From Tenericutes bacterium MZ-XQ (lineage in GTDB: Bacteria > Bacillota_I > Bacilli_A > Acholeplasmatales > Acholeplasmataceae): a stretch of DNA of 64,000 bases. The stretch spans positions 1,370,858 to 1,434,857 of the forward strand of contig CP017950.1 of assembly GCA_002838205.1 (NCBI GenBank), written 5' to 3'. Made by a program: the position numbers and the translations under genes. The notes under the pieces are model-generated. The model saw nothing but the letters and a program-made list of their open reading frames with translations. It was not told the origin of the DNA and did not search any database. Positions 1-8,426 of the stretch are shown one piece after another (the stretch's first letter is position 1; each line of letters opens with the position of its first letter).

Positions 1-182
1 GCTGCTTCAGAAATCCTTTGTTTAGTTTTATCTGTAGGATGTACAATGACTAACGGTAAATCATTTAGTTTATCAATGTGTTTTTTCGTATCAATTAAAT
101 CTAATATAAAATCTTTATTTAATTCATAGACATCTTTCATATCTCTAGATTCAAATAGACCTTTATAATCTTTTAATTCCAT
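1..182 (-). CDS. Partial prophage gene, N-terminal 60 codons only
   Basis: An ATG at 182 (MELKDYKGLFESRDM...) is preceded by GGAG at good spacing. The frame stays open to the window edge, so only the N-terminus is visible and no family is recognised. It is the next leftward gene after the HNH/P-loop protein, so it belongs to the prophage packaging or late region by position only. Confidence 0.6.
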   Translation of the reverse strand, partial: MELKDYKGLFESRDMKDVYELNKDFILDLIDTKKHIDKLNDLPLVIVHPTDKTKQRISEA

Positions 183-306
183 ATGATCTCCTTTGCTTAA
201 CTTTTTGAACCATAACACCTTTTTTTGATTGGAGTCATTTTTCAAAAATATTTTTTTTCAAAATTTCGGTTGCGAGGAAAGTTACCTTGCTGGGGGGCTA
301 ACAGCA
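183..306. other. Intergenic region between HNH gene and next late gene, possible cos region
   Basis: This 124-base gap holds a G/C-rich patch near 276-300 (a run of six G next to CTAACAGC) and then a long A/T tract. In many cos-type phages of Gram-positive bacteria the cohesive-end site lies beside the HNH and small terminase genes, so this is a candidate place. No cos core can be recognised from sequence alone. Confidence 0.2.
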
Positions 307-999
307 CTACCCATTTTCTTCATCAACAGGGGGGGTATACTGTGAGAACCATCTATTAATGTATTCTTGCCATTCTACTTTGTATTGCTTTCTATAGTCA
401 TTAACATTTTCTAAACGGTTTAAACATTCTTCTTGTGTTGCATCCATAAGGATTACTGCATCTACTTGTAAGTCATTGATGATTCTATCTCTATCAAATG
501 TATTTGGATAACCACTAATGATCCAAGCTGTCTTCCATTTACCATATCTTGTCTTGATGTGGTCAAGTAACAAATCCCTTACACTGAAGAGATTTCTTTT
601 AACTGCTGGCACTTCTTGATATGTTGGCATTAATGTGATTGCTTCTTGAAGCTTGTCAAGATCTACTACTATATCACTGTATCCCTTGTTCTCTTTGACA
701 TATGTTGTCTTACCGCTTAAAGGTGGACCAAACACTAGGATCACTTCTTTATGTGTAATAAATCTTCCATGCTCTTCATTATGGCACTTATGACAGATGA
801 CCTCTACATTATCTTTATTAAGTGATTTGGAATAATCATCATAATCACTACCTTTTAAGTGTTTGATATGATGCACTTCTAACTGTGATGTATCTGTGAA
901 TACCTTATGGCATCTATTACATACACCACCATTCTCTATGATGACTACTTCTCTAAATGATCTCCATGTTCTACTTGTATAAAACTTATGTCCTGGCAT
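307..999 (-). CDS. HNH endonuclease domain fused to P-loop kinase-like domain
   Basis: The N-terminal third has a zinc-ribbon HNH layout: CNRC near residue 28, the LEVHHIKHLKG core near 42-50 and CHKC near 70. The C-terminal half starts a P-loop domain with GPPLSGKTT near residue 93, resembling AAA_33-type nucleotide kinases. HNH proteins are common packaging partners beside terminase genes. The small-terminase-like gene ends in TAATG, overlapping this ATG; a TTG two codons upstream has better spacing from GAGG and could be the true start. What the kinase-like half does is unknown. Confidence 0.75.
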   Translation of the reverse strand: MPGHKFYTSRTWRSFREVVIIENGGVCNRCHKVFTDTSQLEVHHIKHLKGSDYDDYSKSLNKDNVEVICHKCHNEEHGRFITHKEVILVFGPPLSGKTTYVKENKGYSDIVVDLDKLQEAITLMPTYQEVPAVKRNLFSVRDLLLDHIKTRYGKWKTAWIISGYPNTFDRDRIINDLQVDAVILMDATQEECLNRLENVNDYRKQYKVEWQEYINRWFSQYTPPVDEENG

Positions 1000-1487
1000 T
1001 ACCAATCATTATCCTCTTTTAGTTTGTGTGCCTTCTTCTCTAGTTCTAGCTTCTTAACCTTGAGTTGATGGTCCATTGGATTATCAGTGACAGGATCTTT
1101 AGTATCCTTTGTATAATGCTTAAGAAGTTTCCATGCAGCACTCTCAGAAGGTGGATATTTCTTATGTACTATCTTTCTAGTAACCTTTATCTCGTTCTTT
1201 TCATTAAGTACTTCATTCTCAGTAACTTCTGCTTCTTTCTCTTCATATCCTAATGCTAGCTTGAGCATTGCATCATACAACTCAGGTACTAATACTTGAC
1301 CTCTATATTTTCTTGCTTCAAACAATGCTGCAGATAAGATACCATATTCTCTCTTGTATTTAATCCATGTGTTTTTGGATATACCTAATCGAGTGTATAT
1401 TTGTGTCTCTGTAGCATTGGTGTGAATAATCCAATTCTTTATCTCAGGTATTCGGATTTTAACTTGTTGCCATTTAGAGTCTGCCAT
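999..1487 (-). CDS. Phage terminase small-subunit-like DNA-binding protein
   Basis: 162 aa starting MADSKW. The ATG at 1487 is preceded by AAGGTG at ideal spacing, so the longer frame beginning MNLRNKNEGDY is not used. A helix-turn-helix lies near residues 24-45 (TQIYTRLGISKNTWIKYKRE). The middle (ALGYEEKEAEV) and the C-terminal PPSESAAWKLLKHY segment match the layout of small terminases, with an N-terminal HTH, oligomerisation helices and a C-terminal tail. It is translationally coupled to the HNH gene. A phage regulator with the same HTH fold is the alternative. Confidence 0.65.
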   Translation of the reverse strand: MADSKWQQVKIRIPEIKNWIIHTNATETQIYTRLGISKNTWIKYKREYGILSAALFEARKYRGQVLVPELYDAMLKLALGYEEKEAEVTENEVLNEKNEIKVTRKIVHKKYPPSESAAWKLLKHYTKDTKDPVTDNPMDHQLKVKKLELEKKAHKLKEDNDW

Positions 1488-1680
1488 ATAATCACCTTCG
1501 TTTTTGTTGCGTAAGTTCATACCCCATATAGGATTAAACGGTTATCTAATATTTTGAAAAAAAATAAATAACCGCAGTTTCTACTATATTTAGTTCTTAT
1601 TTCAGGCTCTAGAGATCAGTGCAAAGGATGGAAAGACTGTCCTAGAACCTCAAATAAAAACTACACTTGTCCTCACCTTC
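1488..1680 (-). other. Long untranslated leader upstream of terminase genes
   Basis: About 190 bases without an ORF that has a ribosome-binding site. It contains a CTCTAGAG palindrome and a poly-T/A tract. No riboswitch or known RNA could be recognised. Confidence 0.3.
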
Positions 1681-1709
1681 AAATTAAAGATATCCATGTA
1701 ACGTGTCAA
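1681..1709 (-). promoter_or_regulatory. Sigma-A-type promoter for the packaging genes
   Basis: Minus strand: TTGACA (complement of 1704-1709), a 17-base spacer, then TAATTT (complement of 1681-1686). It lies just after the pcfJ terminator and about 190 bases upstream of the small-terminase start, which leaves a long untranslated leader (about 1488-1675). Confidence 0.55.
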
Positions 1710-1763
1710 TCCCATTTTTGCTTTTAAATAAAATATTGTGCACCCATTACTACGTAATGATGC

Positions 1764-1793
1764 TAAAAAAAGAAGGCATTAACCTTCTTTTAT
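1764..1793 (-). terminator. Rho-independent terminator after pcfJ-like gene
   Basis: On the minus strand AAGAAGG and CCTTCTT pair around a six-base loop and run into a T tract. The hairpin directly overlaps the stop of the PcfJ-like gene. Confidence 0.8.
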
Positions 1794-3337
1794 ACTATTG
1801 CCATTTCAGTCTTTCCTTTAATATCATCAATATGACTGTTTATCCAATGGGTAAAATATGCTGCTTTGTTAGCCGGATCTAAATTATTAGTGCTTCTACA
1901 CTGTACTACATGACCATTCCTAACTTCAACTGTATAGAATGGTTTCTCAATGTATTTCTTTTTTCTGACAAAAAAGATAGCTTTATCCTTCTTAGCGATA
2001 GAATCCAAGTATTGAAAAACACAATGATTTAATGTTTTACCTTCAATATACAAATCATCAGATGATTTAGGTGCGACTAATACAAAGTCATCATCTAGTT
2101 CTAAATTAAAGTGCTTATTAGTTTCAAATATGATTTTCAATATTCTCTTTTTCTCTTCTTCAGCTTTGCGTTGTATTTCTATGATCTGTTTTTTCTCTTC
2201 TTCATCTCTTTGTCTTTGTATTCCGAAGTTTATAACTTCCGCAACGTATCTAGGATCCATTTCATTGACTTTTAACTTTGATTGCCATCTTAACAATGCA
2301 GTCTTATAATCTTGTGGTGGATATTGAGTAAAATCAATAACAAGCAGTACTTCTTTAAACTCTTCTTCTAGATTTTCAGGAAAAACATACTTATCTCTTG
2401 AAAAATCAAGTCCTAGTTTTTCAATGTACTTTAAATACAACTTATATATCGATAAAAAATCAATGTCAAATATTGTTTGTGTTGATTTTCTACCTTTAAT
2501 ATACTTAATAAACTTGTGTCTTTTAATTTCTCGATGTTCTTCCAAAAAAGGTATCCAAAACGCATGATAGTAACTTTCGTAAGTATCCAGAAACATAAAC
2601 TCAGGATTATAAAATCCTTTTTCTCTAAGTTTCATTATTTGATTATAGTGCCATAGACCTTTACCTCTTAACTTGAAAAAATCTTGATATTCTTTAAAAA
2701 CTTTGAAATCTATGTTTTGATAACTTGAAGCTAATTCAGTTGCAAGTCTTATATATCCTGTTTTAATAAGCATTTCTATTTGCCATAGATGATCTTTATT
2801 CAGTCGATTGTTCATCAATGGATATAAGTTAACATACTCTAACTTTGTAAAATCAATGTATTTAAACTCATCCATTTGATGTATCTGTTCTATATCATGT
2901 TTAGTAGGTCTATAATCATTTCTATAAAGCGAATTAGTCGGATGTCCATTCCAACCATATCCGTTATTTATGTTAAACCATACATAGACTCTTGTGTTTT
3001 TCCATTCAGCCTTATGATATACATGGCATGCATTATCTGATAAATCAAATAGTGCTATTGTATGAGAATTCCTTACCATAAAATACTTTGTTTCGCCTAT
3101 AAATACATATTTTACTTGAATAACTCCATTATGAACATTGTAATTTGGTAAACTATCAACCAATTCGTTGACATCATACATCATATATTTATCTCTATCA
3201 TCTACAATGTCTTTCCAATGTCTACTATGTGGGTAAAAATGTTTTGGGTTTTCTTGATAATGTTTATAAAGCAATTTTATTCTATTTTCAGTTAATCCAA
3301 TAAAAGTTTTCCTAATTTTATCTAAGGTTAAAATCAC
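1790..3337 (-). CDS. PcfJ-like protein
   Basis: 515 aa. The C-terminal part carries the pattern typical of PcfJ-like proteins: LYIEGKTLNHCVFQY near 433, then an IFFVR strand, PFYTVEV and a C-terminal RSTNN segment. It directly follows a PcfK-like gene, with GTG overlapping its stop as TAGTG. PcfK/PcfJ pairs were first named on the conjugative plasmid pCF10 and recur in phages; their biochemical role is unclear. The N-terminal 300 residues are aromatic-rich and unassigned. Start choice rests on the GTG overlap and a GGAG upstream. Confidence 0.75.
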   Translation of the reverse strand: MILTLDKIRKTFIGLTENRIKLLYKHYQENPKHFYPHSRHWKDIVDDRDKYMMYDVNELVDSLPNYNVHNGVIQVKYVFIGETKYFMVRNSHTIALFDLSDNACHVYHKAEWKNTRVYVWFNINNGYGWNGHPTNSLYRNDYRPTKHDIEQIHQMDEFKYIDFTKLEYVNLYPLMNNRLNKDHLWQIEMLIKTGYIRLATELASSYQNIDFKVFKEYQDFFKLRGKGLWHYNQIMKLREKGFYNPEFMFLDTYESYYHAFWIPFLEEHREIKRHKFIKYIKGRKSTQTIFDIDFLSIYKLYLKYIEKLGLDFSRDKYVFPENLEEEFKEVLLVIDFTQYPPQDYKTALLRWQSKLKVNEMDPRYVAEVINFGIQRQRDEEEKKQIIEIQRKAEEEKKRILKIIFETNKHFNLELDDDFVLVAPKSSDDLYIEGKTLNHCVFQYLDSIAKKDKAIFFVRKKKYIEKPFYTVEVRNGHVVQCRSTNNLDPANKAAYFTHWINSHIDDIKGKTEMAIV

Positions 3338-3738
3338 TATTCATCTACTCCAAAATCAAATATTGATAAAGTTTCAAAACTCTTGTTTTTCTTCTCTTCT
3401 TTTTGCACTTTAACTTCTTTTTGGGATTTTGGTTTAACTGTTGTTTCATTATCAATTGATTTACCTACTTCTTTTTCTAAGACTGATTCATCTTCAATAA
3501 AATAATGAATCGCCCATCCAAATACTATTGATGGCATAATATGTCCTGATTTATTATTTAAATGATCTTTAGCTTTTCTCATGATATATGACCAACATTT
3601 TTCATATGTCTTTTTTTCATTATCTAGAGCTTTTAAGAGTTGTTCATCATTTTTAGATTTATTTTCTACATAGCTCTTAATTGCATCGATGTAGTTTTCC
3701 TTCATCATTGCATTTGTCATCATTTCTTGTTCATTCAT
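3337..3738 (-). CDS. PcfK-like protein
   Basis: 133 aa. The ATG at 3738 (MNEQEMM) follows an AAAGG-type site within the recurring CCGAGCAAAGGA motif. The segment MMKENYIDAIKSYVENKSK, the middle helices and a lysine/glutamate-rich tail ending in an SIFDFGVDE-type acidic motif match PcfK-like proteins. The acidic tail could be a partner- or clamp-binding peptide; that is inference. It precedes the PcfJ-like gene in the same transcript. Confidence 0.7.
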   Translation of the reverse strand: MNEQEMMTNAMMKENYIDAIKSYVENKSKNDEQLLKALDNEKKTYEKCWSYIMRKAKDHLNNKSGHIMPSIVFGWAIHYFIEDESVLEKEVGKSIDNETTVKPKSQKEVKVQKEEKKNKSFETLSIFDFGVDE

Positions 3739-4057
3739 GTTTAACACCTTTTCCTTTGCTCGGATTTAATCTTTTTATTTCAAACTTTTTTAATGCTTTA
3801 CTGACTAACTGTTGGGATACATTACATTTTCTTGATATTTCACGAATAGAGTATTTTTTATCAACATACATTTTCTTTAGTTTTGTATAATTTCCTTGTC
3901 TCAAAAATGGATGTTCAATCTTGATTTTTAGTTCTCTGAGTTTTTCATAAATAGCTGGAATACTCACATAATGTCTTTCAGCTATTTGTTTAGGAGTTAG
4001 TCCATTTTCATACTGTATTCTTATAGTTTGCTCATGAAGCTCTATCTTCTTATTCAT
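3731..4057 (-). CDS. Double helix-turn-helix DNA-binding protein
   Basis: 108 aa with two HTH segments: NGLTPKQIAERHYVSIPAIY near residue 18 and YSIREISRKCNVSQQLVSKA near 70. It resembles homeodomain-like or sigma-region-4-like HTHs. The ATG at 4057 follows GAGGTG with seven bases spacing. It overlaps the loader gene upstream and pcfK downstream, so it belongs to the replication operon. A regulatory role is likely but its target is unknown. Confidence 0.6.
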   Translation of the reverse strand: MNKKIELHEQTIRIQYENGLTPKQIAERHYVSIPAIYEKLRELKIKIEHPFLRQGNYTKLKKMYVDKKYSIREISRKCNVSQQLVSKALKKFEIKRLNPSKGKGVKHE

Positions 4058-4865
4058 CAAGATTCACCTCATCAGTGAGCTCATAGATCCTTGAGAGTAA
4101 TCTTTCAACATATTTCTTATCAGATATCTTTTGTTGATATTTCTCACCAAGTTCTATGATGCTATAGTTTGATGTGATTATCGTTAGATGCCTATGAGTT
4201 AATCGATACTGCAAGATTGGCATTAAAACTTCTGTGAAGAACCACTCGGAGTTATACTCAGCTCCAAGATCATCTATGACAAGTAAATGAGAGTTATTAA
4301 GTACTTGTATTCTAGTTTCTAGGTTATCGAAGTCCTTTGCTACTCTTGCAAAGCTAGGAGCAAATAAGAATGCTCCTTTAATGCCTCTATCAATCAGTTC
4401 ATTTGTGATTGCATTAGCAAGATATGTTTTTCCAACTTGAAATTGTTTTGAGTGAATGTATAACCCACGATTTTTATCACTCTTACCATCGACAATTCCA
4501 GTTGCTAGTTTATAAGCCTTTTTGCGATTTAGTGTATCTAACTTAAAATCTGATAAAGATGCTTTTAAATCCCTGGAGTCATCACCAAAGAGTTTAATAG
4601 AGTTTTGTCTTTGGATTTCAAGCTGCTTTTCTTTGGTATCAACATAAACTATTTCAAGATATGGTTCTTTACGAAGTTTTATTGTAATCCCTGGATGCTC
4701 TTCATCTCTTAAATTTAGATAGTTAATAGCGAGCATAACATTACTTTTGTTTGTAACATCAATATCAGCTGTTTCAGGATCAGATAATACACGTTCAACA
4801 AATGATTTAAAACTATCGGTCTTCTCTTCTGACATATGGTGTAATTGTTTCTTGAGATTTTGCAT
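4050..4865 (-). CDS. DnaC/DnaI-like helicase loader ATPase
   Basis: 271 aa from the ATG at 4865 (MQNLKKQ), chosen because AAGGAGGT lies seven bases upstream; the longer frame starts without a site. The AAA+ core shows a Walker A ending VGKTYLANAI near residue 150, Walker B LLVIDDLGAE near 198 and a sensor ITSNYS near 233. The first glycine of Walker A is replaced (SKQFQVGKT). Position after a replisome organizer supports loading of the replicative helicase at the phage origin. Confidence 0.8.
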   Translation of the reverse strand: MQNLKKQLHHMSEEKTDSFKSFVERVLSDPETADIDVTNKSNVMLAINYLNLRDEEHPGITIKLRKEPYLEIVYVDTKEKQLEIQRQNSIKLFGDDSRDLKASLSDFKLDTLNRKKAYKLATGIVDGKSDKNRGLYIHSKQFQVGKTYLANAITNELIDRGIKGAFLFAPSFARVAKDFDNLETRIQVLNNSHLLVIDDLGAEYNSEWFFTEVLMPILQYRLTHRHLTIITSNYSIIELGEKYQQKISDKKYVERLLSRIYELTDEVNLDE

Positions 4866-5586
4866 TAGTAGATACCTCCTTGTTATTGTTTCTACCTTCC
4901 CATGTAATAATCTTTTGTTTCCAGTTATATACTGGTTTACCAAAACTATCTTTCCACTTACCTTCAGTGAAGAAATCGTAGAACTTTTTTGGATCTACTT
5001 TATTTTTTCTTGCTGTACAGTAATCAATGACATCCTGAAGTTTTGGTGGTATGAATTTTTTATCTTTTTTTGAAGAATCTAAATTTTTATTAATGATGAT
5101 TTCTTGTTTAGGCTCTTCTATATCTTTACTTATCTTTACTTTACTTATCTTTACTTTACTTATCTTTACTTGTGTCAACCGTTGGTTGCCATTTGGTAAA
5201 CCATCACCATAATCAAACAAATCTTTAGCTTCATCTGTTTCTATTAATTTCATTGTGTAAGCCTTGTTATCCTGTAAATCAAGCATTGCTAATTCATCTT
5301 GATATACAGTAGGTTTATATCGATCATAGCGAAGAAGATTGTGAATTCTCCAATGTTTTATTACAATGACACCTGATTCAAAATGATATAAAAACTTCTT
5401 GTCAATTAGTAAAGTAAAGTCATTATTTGCAGCACCAGTTTTCTTTATGATAGATCTCCAATTGTTTACAAATCCATCATTATCTGCAGAACTTATAAAA
5501 TGAAAATATAGTGCTTGTGTTGATAGAGGCATATCAAGAAATGCATCACTATCTGTAATTTGATCGTTAAACATAGATCTAGCCAT
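4813..5586 (-). CDS. Phage replisome organizer / replication initiation protein
   Basis: 257 aa. The N-terminus (ARSMFNDQITDSDAFLDMPL, then STQALYFHF near 24) is the winged-helix signature of phage replisome organizers. The middle has a triple VKISK repeat made by a DNA tandem repeat, and the C-terminus (KDSFGKPVYNWKQKIITWE) matches the usual end of this family. AAAGGAG precedes the ATG, which overlaps the previous stop as TAATG. It likely binds iterons inside its own gene and recruits the loader encoded next. Confidence 0.8.
   Translation of the reverse strand: MARSMFNDQITDSDAFLDMPLSTQALYFHFISSADNDGFVNNWRSIIKKTGAANNDFTLLIDKKFLYHFESGVIVIKHWRIHNLLRYDRYKPTVYQDELAMLDLQDNKAYTMKLIETDEAKDLFDYGDGLPNGNQRLTQVKISKVKISKVKISKDIEEPKQEIIINKNLDSSKKDKKFIPPKLQDVIDYCTARKNKVDPKKFYDFFTEGKWKDSFGKPVYNWKQKIITWEGRNNNKEVSTNAKSQETITPYVRREDR
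5121..5188. repeat. Iteron cluster plus inverted repeat, candidate phage origin
   Basis: The 10-mer TATCTTTACT occurs at 5121, 5131, 5146 and 5161, with TTACT linking the last three into a 15-base period. Six bases on is the inverted repeat CAACC-GTT-GGTTG (5176-5188). The cluster lies inside the replisome organizer gene, where lambda-like and many Gram-positive siphophages keep their origin. Confidence 0.55.
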
Positions 5587-6035
5587 TATTTTTGCTCCTT
5601 TAGCATTTTCTTGATGTCACAAACCACTTGGTTATCAATGAAATGGATCTCTTTGTCAAGTTCTCGGATTTCTACATAACCTTCTTTTACTGCTTGATTA
5701 ATATGTTTCATGACTAAATCACGTTTTTTATGAGTAGTGTTTTGAATAATAAACATTTGCCCATTTTCATGAACAACAACAGGTACACCATGAATTAAAG
5801 TCGCATACTTGAATCCAGGAAAGTCAAGTGGTTTATATTCAGGCATTTCTTTTAGTGTTGATATGTCTTTAATAACTGGAACTCCTACTTTTCTTGTTTG
5901 AAATGCTTTCTCAGATTTTTCGTTATTTTCATTTTGGATGTCTAGTTTCATGGATTTGTTTATTTCTAGTGCTTTTTTATAATCAGCTTGTGATGGTCCG
6001 CTAGCAACGATCACAGTTTTCTCTTTATTTTCCAT
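5586..6035 (-). CDS. Hypothetical prophage protein
   Basis: 149 aa (MENKEKTVIVASGPSQADYK...). ATGs at 6038 and 6035 both follow GAGGTG; the second has better spacing. The C-terminal half alternates strands and helices (YATLIHGVPVVVHENGQMFI) and reads as a compact domain, but no family was recognised. Position just upstream of the replisome organizer suggests a replication-accessory role. Confidence 0.55.
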   Translation of the reverse strand: MENKEKTVIVASGPSQADYKKALEINKSMKLDIQNENNEKSEKAFQTRKVGVPVIKDISTLKEMPEYKPLDFPGFKYATLIHGVPVVVHENGQMFIIQNTTHKKRDLVMKHINQAVKEGYVEIRELDKEIHFIDNQVVCDIKKMLKEQK

Positions 6036-6453
6036 CATCAATCACCTCATATCTAGTGTAGTCACCATTTTTTTTAAGTTTGTAGATACATACAATGTCT
6101 CTTTTAAATACTTCTCCACCGTGAAAATGAATCCTATCTGGCTTATTTAGATTCATAACTTGCTGAACTCTTAATTCAGTTTCTTTTCCAATTGTGAATA
6201 AAGTTCCAGCCAGATCTCCAACTTCTAGTAAGTCTAAAATATTATCGCTGGTTTTTTTCACTCTATTCATATCAATTGATAGAGTGCATATTAAACCACC
6301 AATCAAAGCATTTTCTTTAGGATAATCAAGATAACAAACATAATTATCAGGCATTTCCCATTTTTCAGGGCACTCTTCATACTTATTATTTGTATCTATA
6401 ATTTCATTGTTATCTAGCAATACAAATCTTTTTAACTTAATCTCTTTTTTCAT
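6025..6453 (-). CDS. Hypothetical prophage protein, first gene of replication operon
   Basis: 142 aa from the ATG at 6453 (MKKEIKLKRFVLL); an earlier ATG has no room for a ribosome-binding site. It is rich in beta strands with the ending YKLKKNGDYTRYEVIDDGK. It lies directly downstream of the promoter at 6487-6515, so it is the first gene of the replication block. Function not recognised. Confidence 0.55.
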   Translation of the reverse strand: MKKEIKLKRFVLLDNNEIIDTNNKYEECPEKWEMPDNYVCYLDYPKENALIGGLICTLSIDMNRVKKTSDNILDLLEVGDLAGTLFTIGKETELRVQQVMNLNKPDRIHFHGGEVFKRDIVCIYKLKKNGDYTRYEVIDDGK

Positions 6454-6486
6454 GGATTTTTCCATCCTTTCGTTTTCTCTTGAAAA

Positions 6487-6515
6487 ATGTTACATAACAC
6501 CGTAAAAACTGTCAA
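6487..6515 (-). promoter_or_regulatory. Prophage promoter for replication operon
   Basis: TTGACA (complement of 6510-6515), a 17-base spacer, then TAACAT (complement of 6487-6492). The -10 overlaps GTTA-CA-TAAC (6490-6499), a palindrome with a 2-base centre. A related block recurs at 8585-8611, and upstream CCGTA and TCGTAAAA motifs recur in both places, which suggests a shared phage regulator. Confidence 0.6.
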
Positions 6516-6628
6516 TTTTTTTATAATAATGCTTAAAACCTACTTAACAGCCATGTAACGTTATTTTGTAACTCTTAATCTTTTAATACCTTTTAAAAAA
6601 TGTTACCGTACAGTCAATTCTCGTAAAA
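6516..6628. promoter_or_regulatory. Upstream control region with CGTA motifs
   Basis: This gap holds TTACCGTA followed about 10 bases later by TCTCGTAAAA (6603-6628), matching the layout at 8674-8700, plus two more GTAAC words. No ORF is present. The repeated spacing points to a DNA-binding protein site pair. Confidence 0.4.
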
Positions 6629-7339
6629 TCACTGTTTTTTATAAAAATAAACATGCTGAGTTTCCTCTCCTTTATTGATGTCAAATCTTAGAACTTCTGT
6701 GCCTTTATTTATGTCTTCAATGTCATCGTTCCATTCTCCATCATACCAATGCTCATAACCCAATGCTGAAGCATATCCGTAAATCATAGCTTCAACTTCT
6801 TCTAATGATATTACTTCTTCAGCAATGACAGTTTTAACTTCTTGATAATAAGTACCAGCATTTGCCTTAAATCCCTTTTCGACAATTACTTTATATACAC
6901 AATTGCTGCAAAGATCATCAGTTACCCAATGGCATCCACCAGGACAAGCATGTATATCAGTGCATCCACATTCTTTACAAGTTCTGATATCAATTGGTGG
7001 GTCAAATATATAATCATGCTCTTCAGCTAGCAACATCTCAAGAATATTGTTAATCTCTTCTTCAGTTTTTTCATACTGAATCATATCTTGTTGTGATAGC
7101 TTTCCGTTTCTATGGTAGTCATCACTCAGTAGCATGTATACATGGATTTTACCTAAAATCTTTTCTACTATTTCTAGGAAATTACTAACATCAGTATGAT
7201 CTGTTGTATCGTTCATCTTATCTTTTAATTCTTTTGTCATTATCACTTTAGGTATAATAAAATCTAATTGTTCAAATGTATCTTTAGAGATTATATTAGT
7301 TTGATTAATTAGTTCTTTAATTTTTTCTATCTTATTCAT
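6629..7339 (-). CDS. Phage protein with zinc-binding CxxC cluster
   Basis: 236 aa. Near residues 122-145 it has CKECGCTDIHACPGGC followed by WV..DLCSNC, a dense cysteine cluster seen in many phage proteins of unknown role, probably a zinc site. The C-terminal half ends in a small beta domain (TEVLRFDINKGEETQHVYFY). Its start overlaps the next gene by four bases. Confidence 0.6.
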   Translation of the reverse strand: MNKIEKIKELINQTNIISKDTFEQLDFIIPKVIMTKELKDKMNDTTDHTDVSNFLEIVEKILGKIHVYMLLSDDYHRNGKLSQQDMIQYEKTEEEINNILEMLLAEEHDYIFDPPIDIRTCKECGCTDIHACPGGCHWVTDDLCSNCVYKVIVEKGFKANAGTYYQEVKTVIAEEVISLEEVEAMIYGYASALGYEHWYDGEWNDDIEDINKGTEVLRFDINKGEETQHVYFYKKQ

Positions 7340-7572
7340 TTTTGAACCTCAACTTTCGTTAGACCACCGAAATCATCTCCAGCTTCTAAAATCATTTCAT
7401 CTATGCAAACTTTCAACCAAGTTTTTAAGCTTTTATTTTCTGACCATCCAAATTCATCACTTAAATCGATTCTATTGAGTTTTTTTCTTAACTCCTTAAG
7501 TCTCTCAAGTGTGACTCCGCTTTCAATTTCATTGTTGATTTCTTTTAATATTTGATTATTTGGTTTTTTCAT
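7336..7572 (-). CDS. Small hypothetical prophage protein
   Basis: 78 aa, helical N-terminus (NQILKEINNEIESGVTLERL), overlapping both neighbours by four bases, so it is translationally coupled. No family recognised. Confidence 0.5.
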   Translation of the reverse strand: MKKPNNQILKEINNEIESGVTLERLKELRKKLNRIDLSDEFGWSENKSLKTWLKVCIDEMILEAGDDFGGLTKVEVQK

Positions 7573-7919
7573 TTTTCTACCTCTTTAGCTTTTGACGTAT
7601 AGTGCTTATAAACAAAGTCGTGACTGCTTCCATCAAAATTATCATATTCATCAAATAAGTCATTATCATATATGTAGTCTTGTAATAATTGCTCATAATC
7701 ATCATCTTGAAACCCATCATTGTAAGTTCCTTTACCATATAAATCAAGTTCCTCTGCTAAATATTCTGCTTCTTTATGTATTCTAAATGTGTATATTTCA
7801 CCACCATCTTTATTTACTTGACAAATATGTTCGTCACCAATGTTTATGGTTTTCCCACTAAACATACAACGATATTTTTTTCTTGCTTTTACCATTTTAC
7901 TGCTTATGTTTTCTACCAT
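7569..7919 (-). CDS. Hypothetical acidic prophage protein
   Basis: 116 aa. GAGG lies eight bases before ATG. The N-terminal part (KARKKYRCMFSGKTINIGDE) has the shape of small phage proteins that usually carry a zinc ribbon, but here only one cysteine of the expected pair remains. The C-terminus is strongly acidic (D/E/Y rich). Function unknown. Confidence 0.5.
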   Translation of the reverse strand: MVENISSKMVKARKKYRCMFSGKTINIGDEHICQVNKDGGEIYTFRIHKEAEYLAEELDLYGKGTYNDGFQDDDYEQLLQDYIYDNDLFDEYDNFDGSSHDFVYKHYTSKAKEVEK

Positions 7920-7929
7920 TTGTTTTTCC

Positions 7930-8397
7930 TCACTCTATTCTTACACCCAAGACAAGAACATACTGTCCTTTATCCTGGTTATCATAAACAAGCATTCGCT
8001 TTTCTTTTGCAACATAAATCTTATCTACAACCTCAAGATCAAATGGTTTTAATCCAATACATGAGAATGCAGTTTCCATTTCTTTCTTGTTAAAATAAAT
8101 GCCATTAGCAATATAATATGGGTTTTTAAACGGTTTGATTTCAAATCTAATGTCAGTTACCTTTTCAAGTTTATCTTGACTTGGTTTGATTGATTTCAAA
8201 TCTGGATAGTTACCTGAAAGTATCTTTCCATTCATTAAACTGACAACAAATTCTTCATCGACTTTTCTTGAATTCTTTTCTATGATAAGAACATATGAAT
8301 TTGTATATAGGATCTCATCATCTCTGTAACATAGACCTTGTAATATAGGTCTTGAAGCTGCTCCTTTAGCAAGCCTCTTTAATTTTTCTAAATACAT
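7930..8397 (-). CDS. Hypothetical prophage protein, possibly sliding-clamp-like
   Basis: 155 aa. The segment ASRPILQGLCYRDDEILYTN with the following YVLIIE recalls the first domain of DnaN-type clamps, and DIRFEIKPFKNPYYIANGIYF is beta-rich. The length fits only about one and a half clamp domains. It sits just before the zinc and replication genes. A clamp-like role is inference. The start follows AAAGGAAGGA in the CCGAGCAAAGGA motif. Confidence 0.45.
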   Translation of the reverse strand: MYLEKLKRLAKGAASRPILQGLCYRDDEILYTNSYVLIIEKNSRKVDEEFVVSLMNGKILSGNYPDLKSIKPSQDKLEKVTDIRFEIKPFKNPYYIANGIYFNKKEMETAFSCIGLKPFDLEVVDKIYVAKEKRMLVYDNQDKGQYVLVLGVRIE

Positions 8398-8426
8398 AAA
8401 ACGTTCCTTCCTTTGCTCGGATTTTT

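Noticed and set aside
1065-1253. Plus-strand ORF of 62 codons
   Set aside because: Lies wholly opposite the small-terminase-like gene and has no ribosome-binding site.
7592-8093. Plus-strand ORFs in the early region
   Set aside because: They mirror well-supported minus-strand phage genes and have no ribosome-binding sites.
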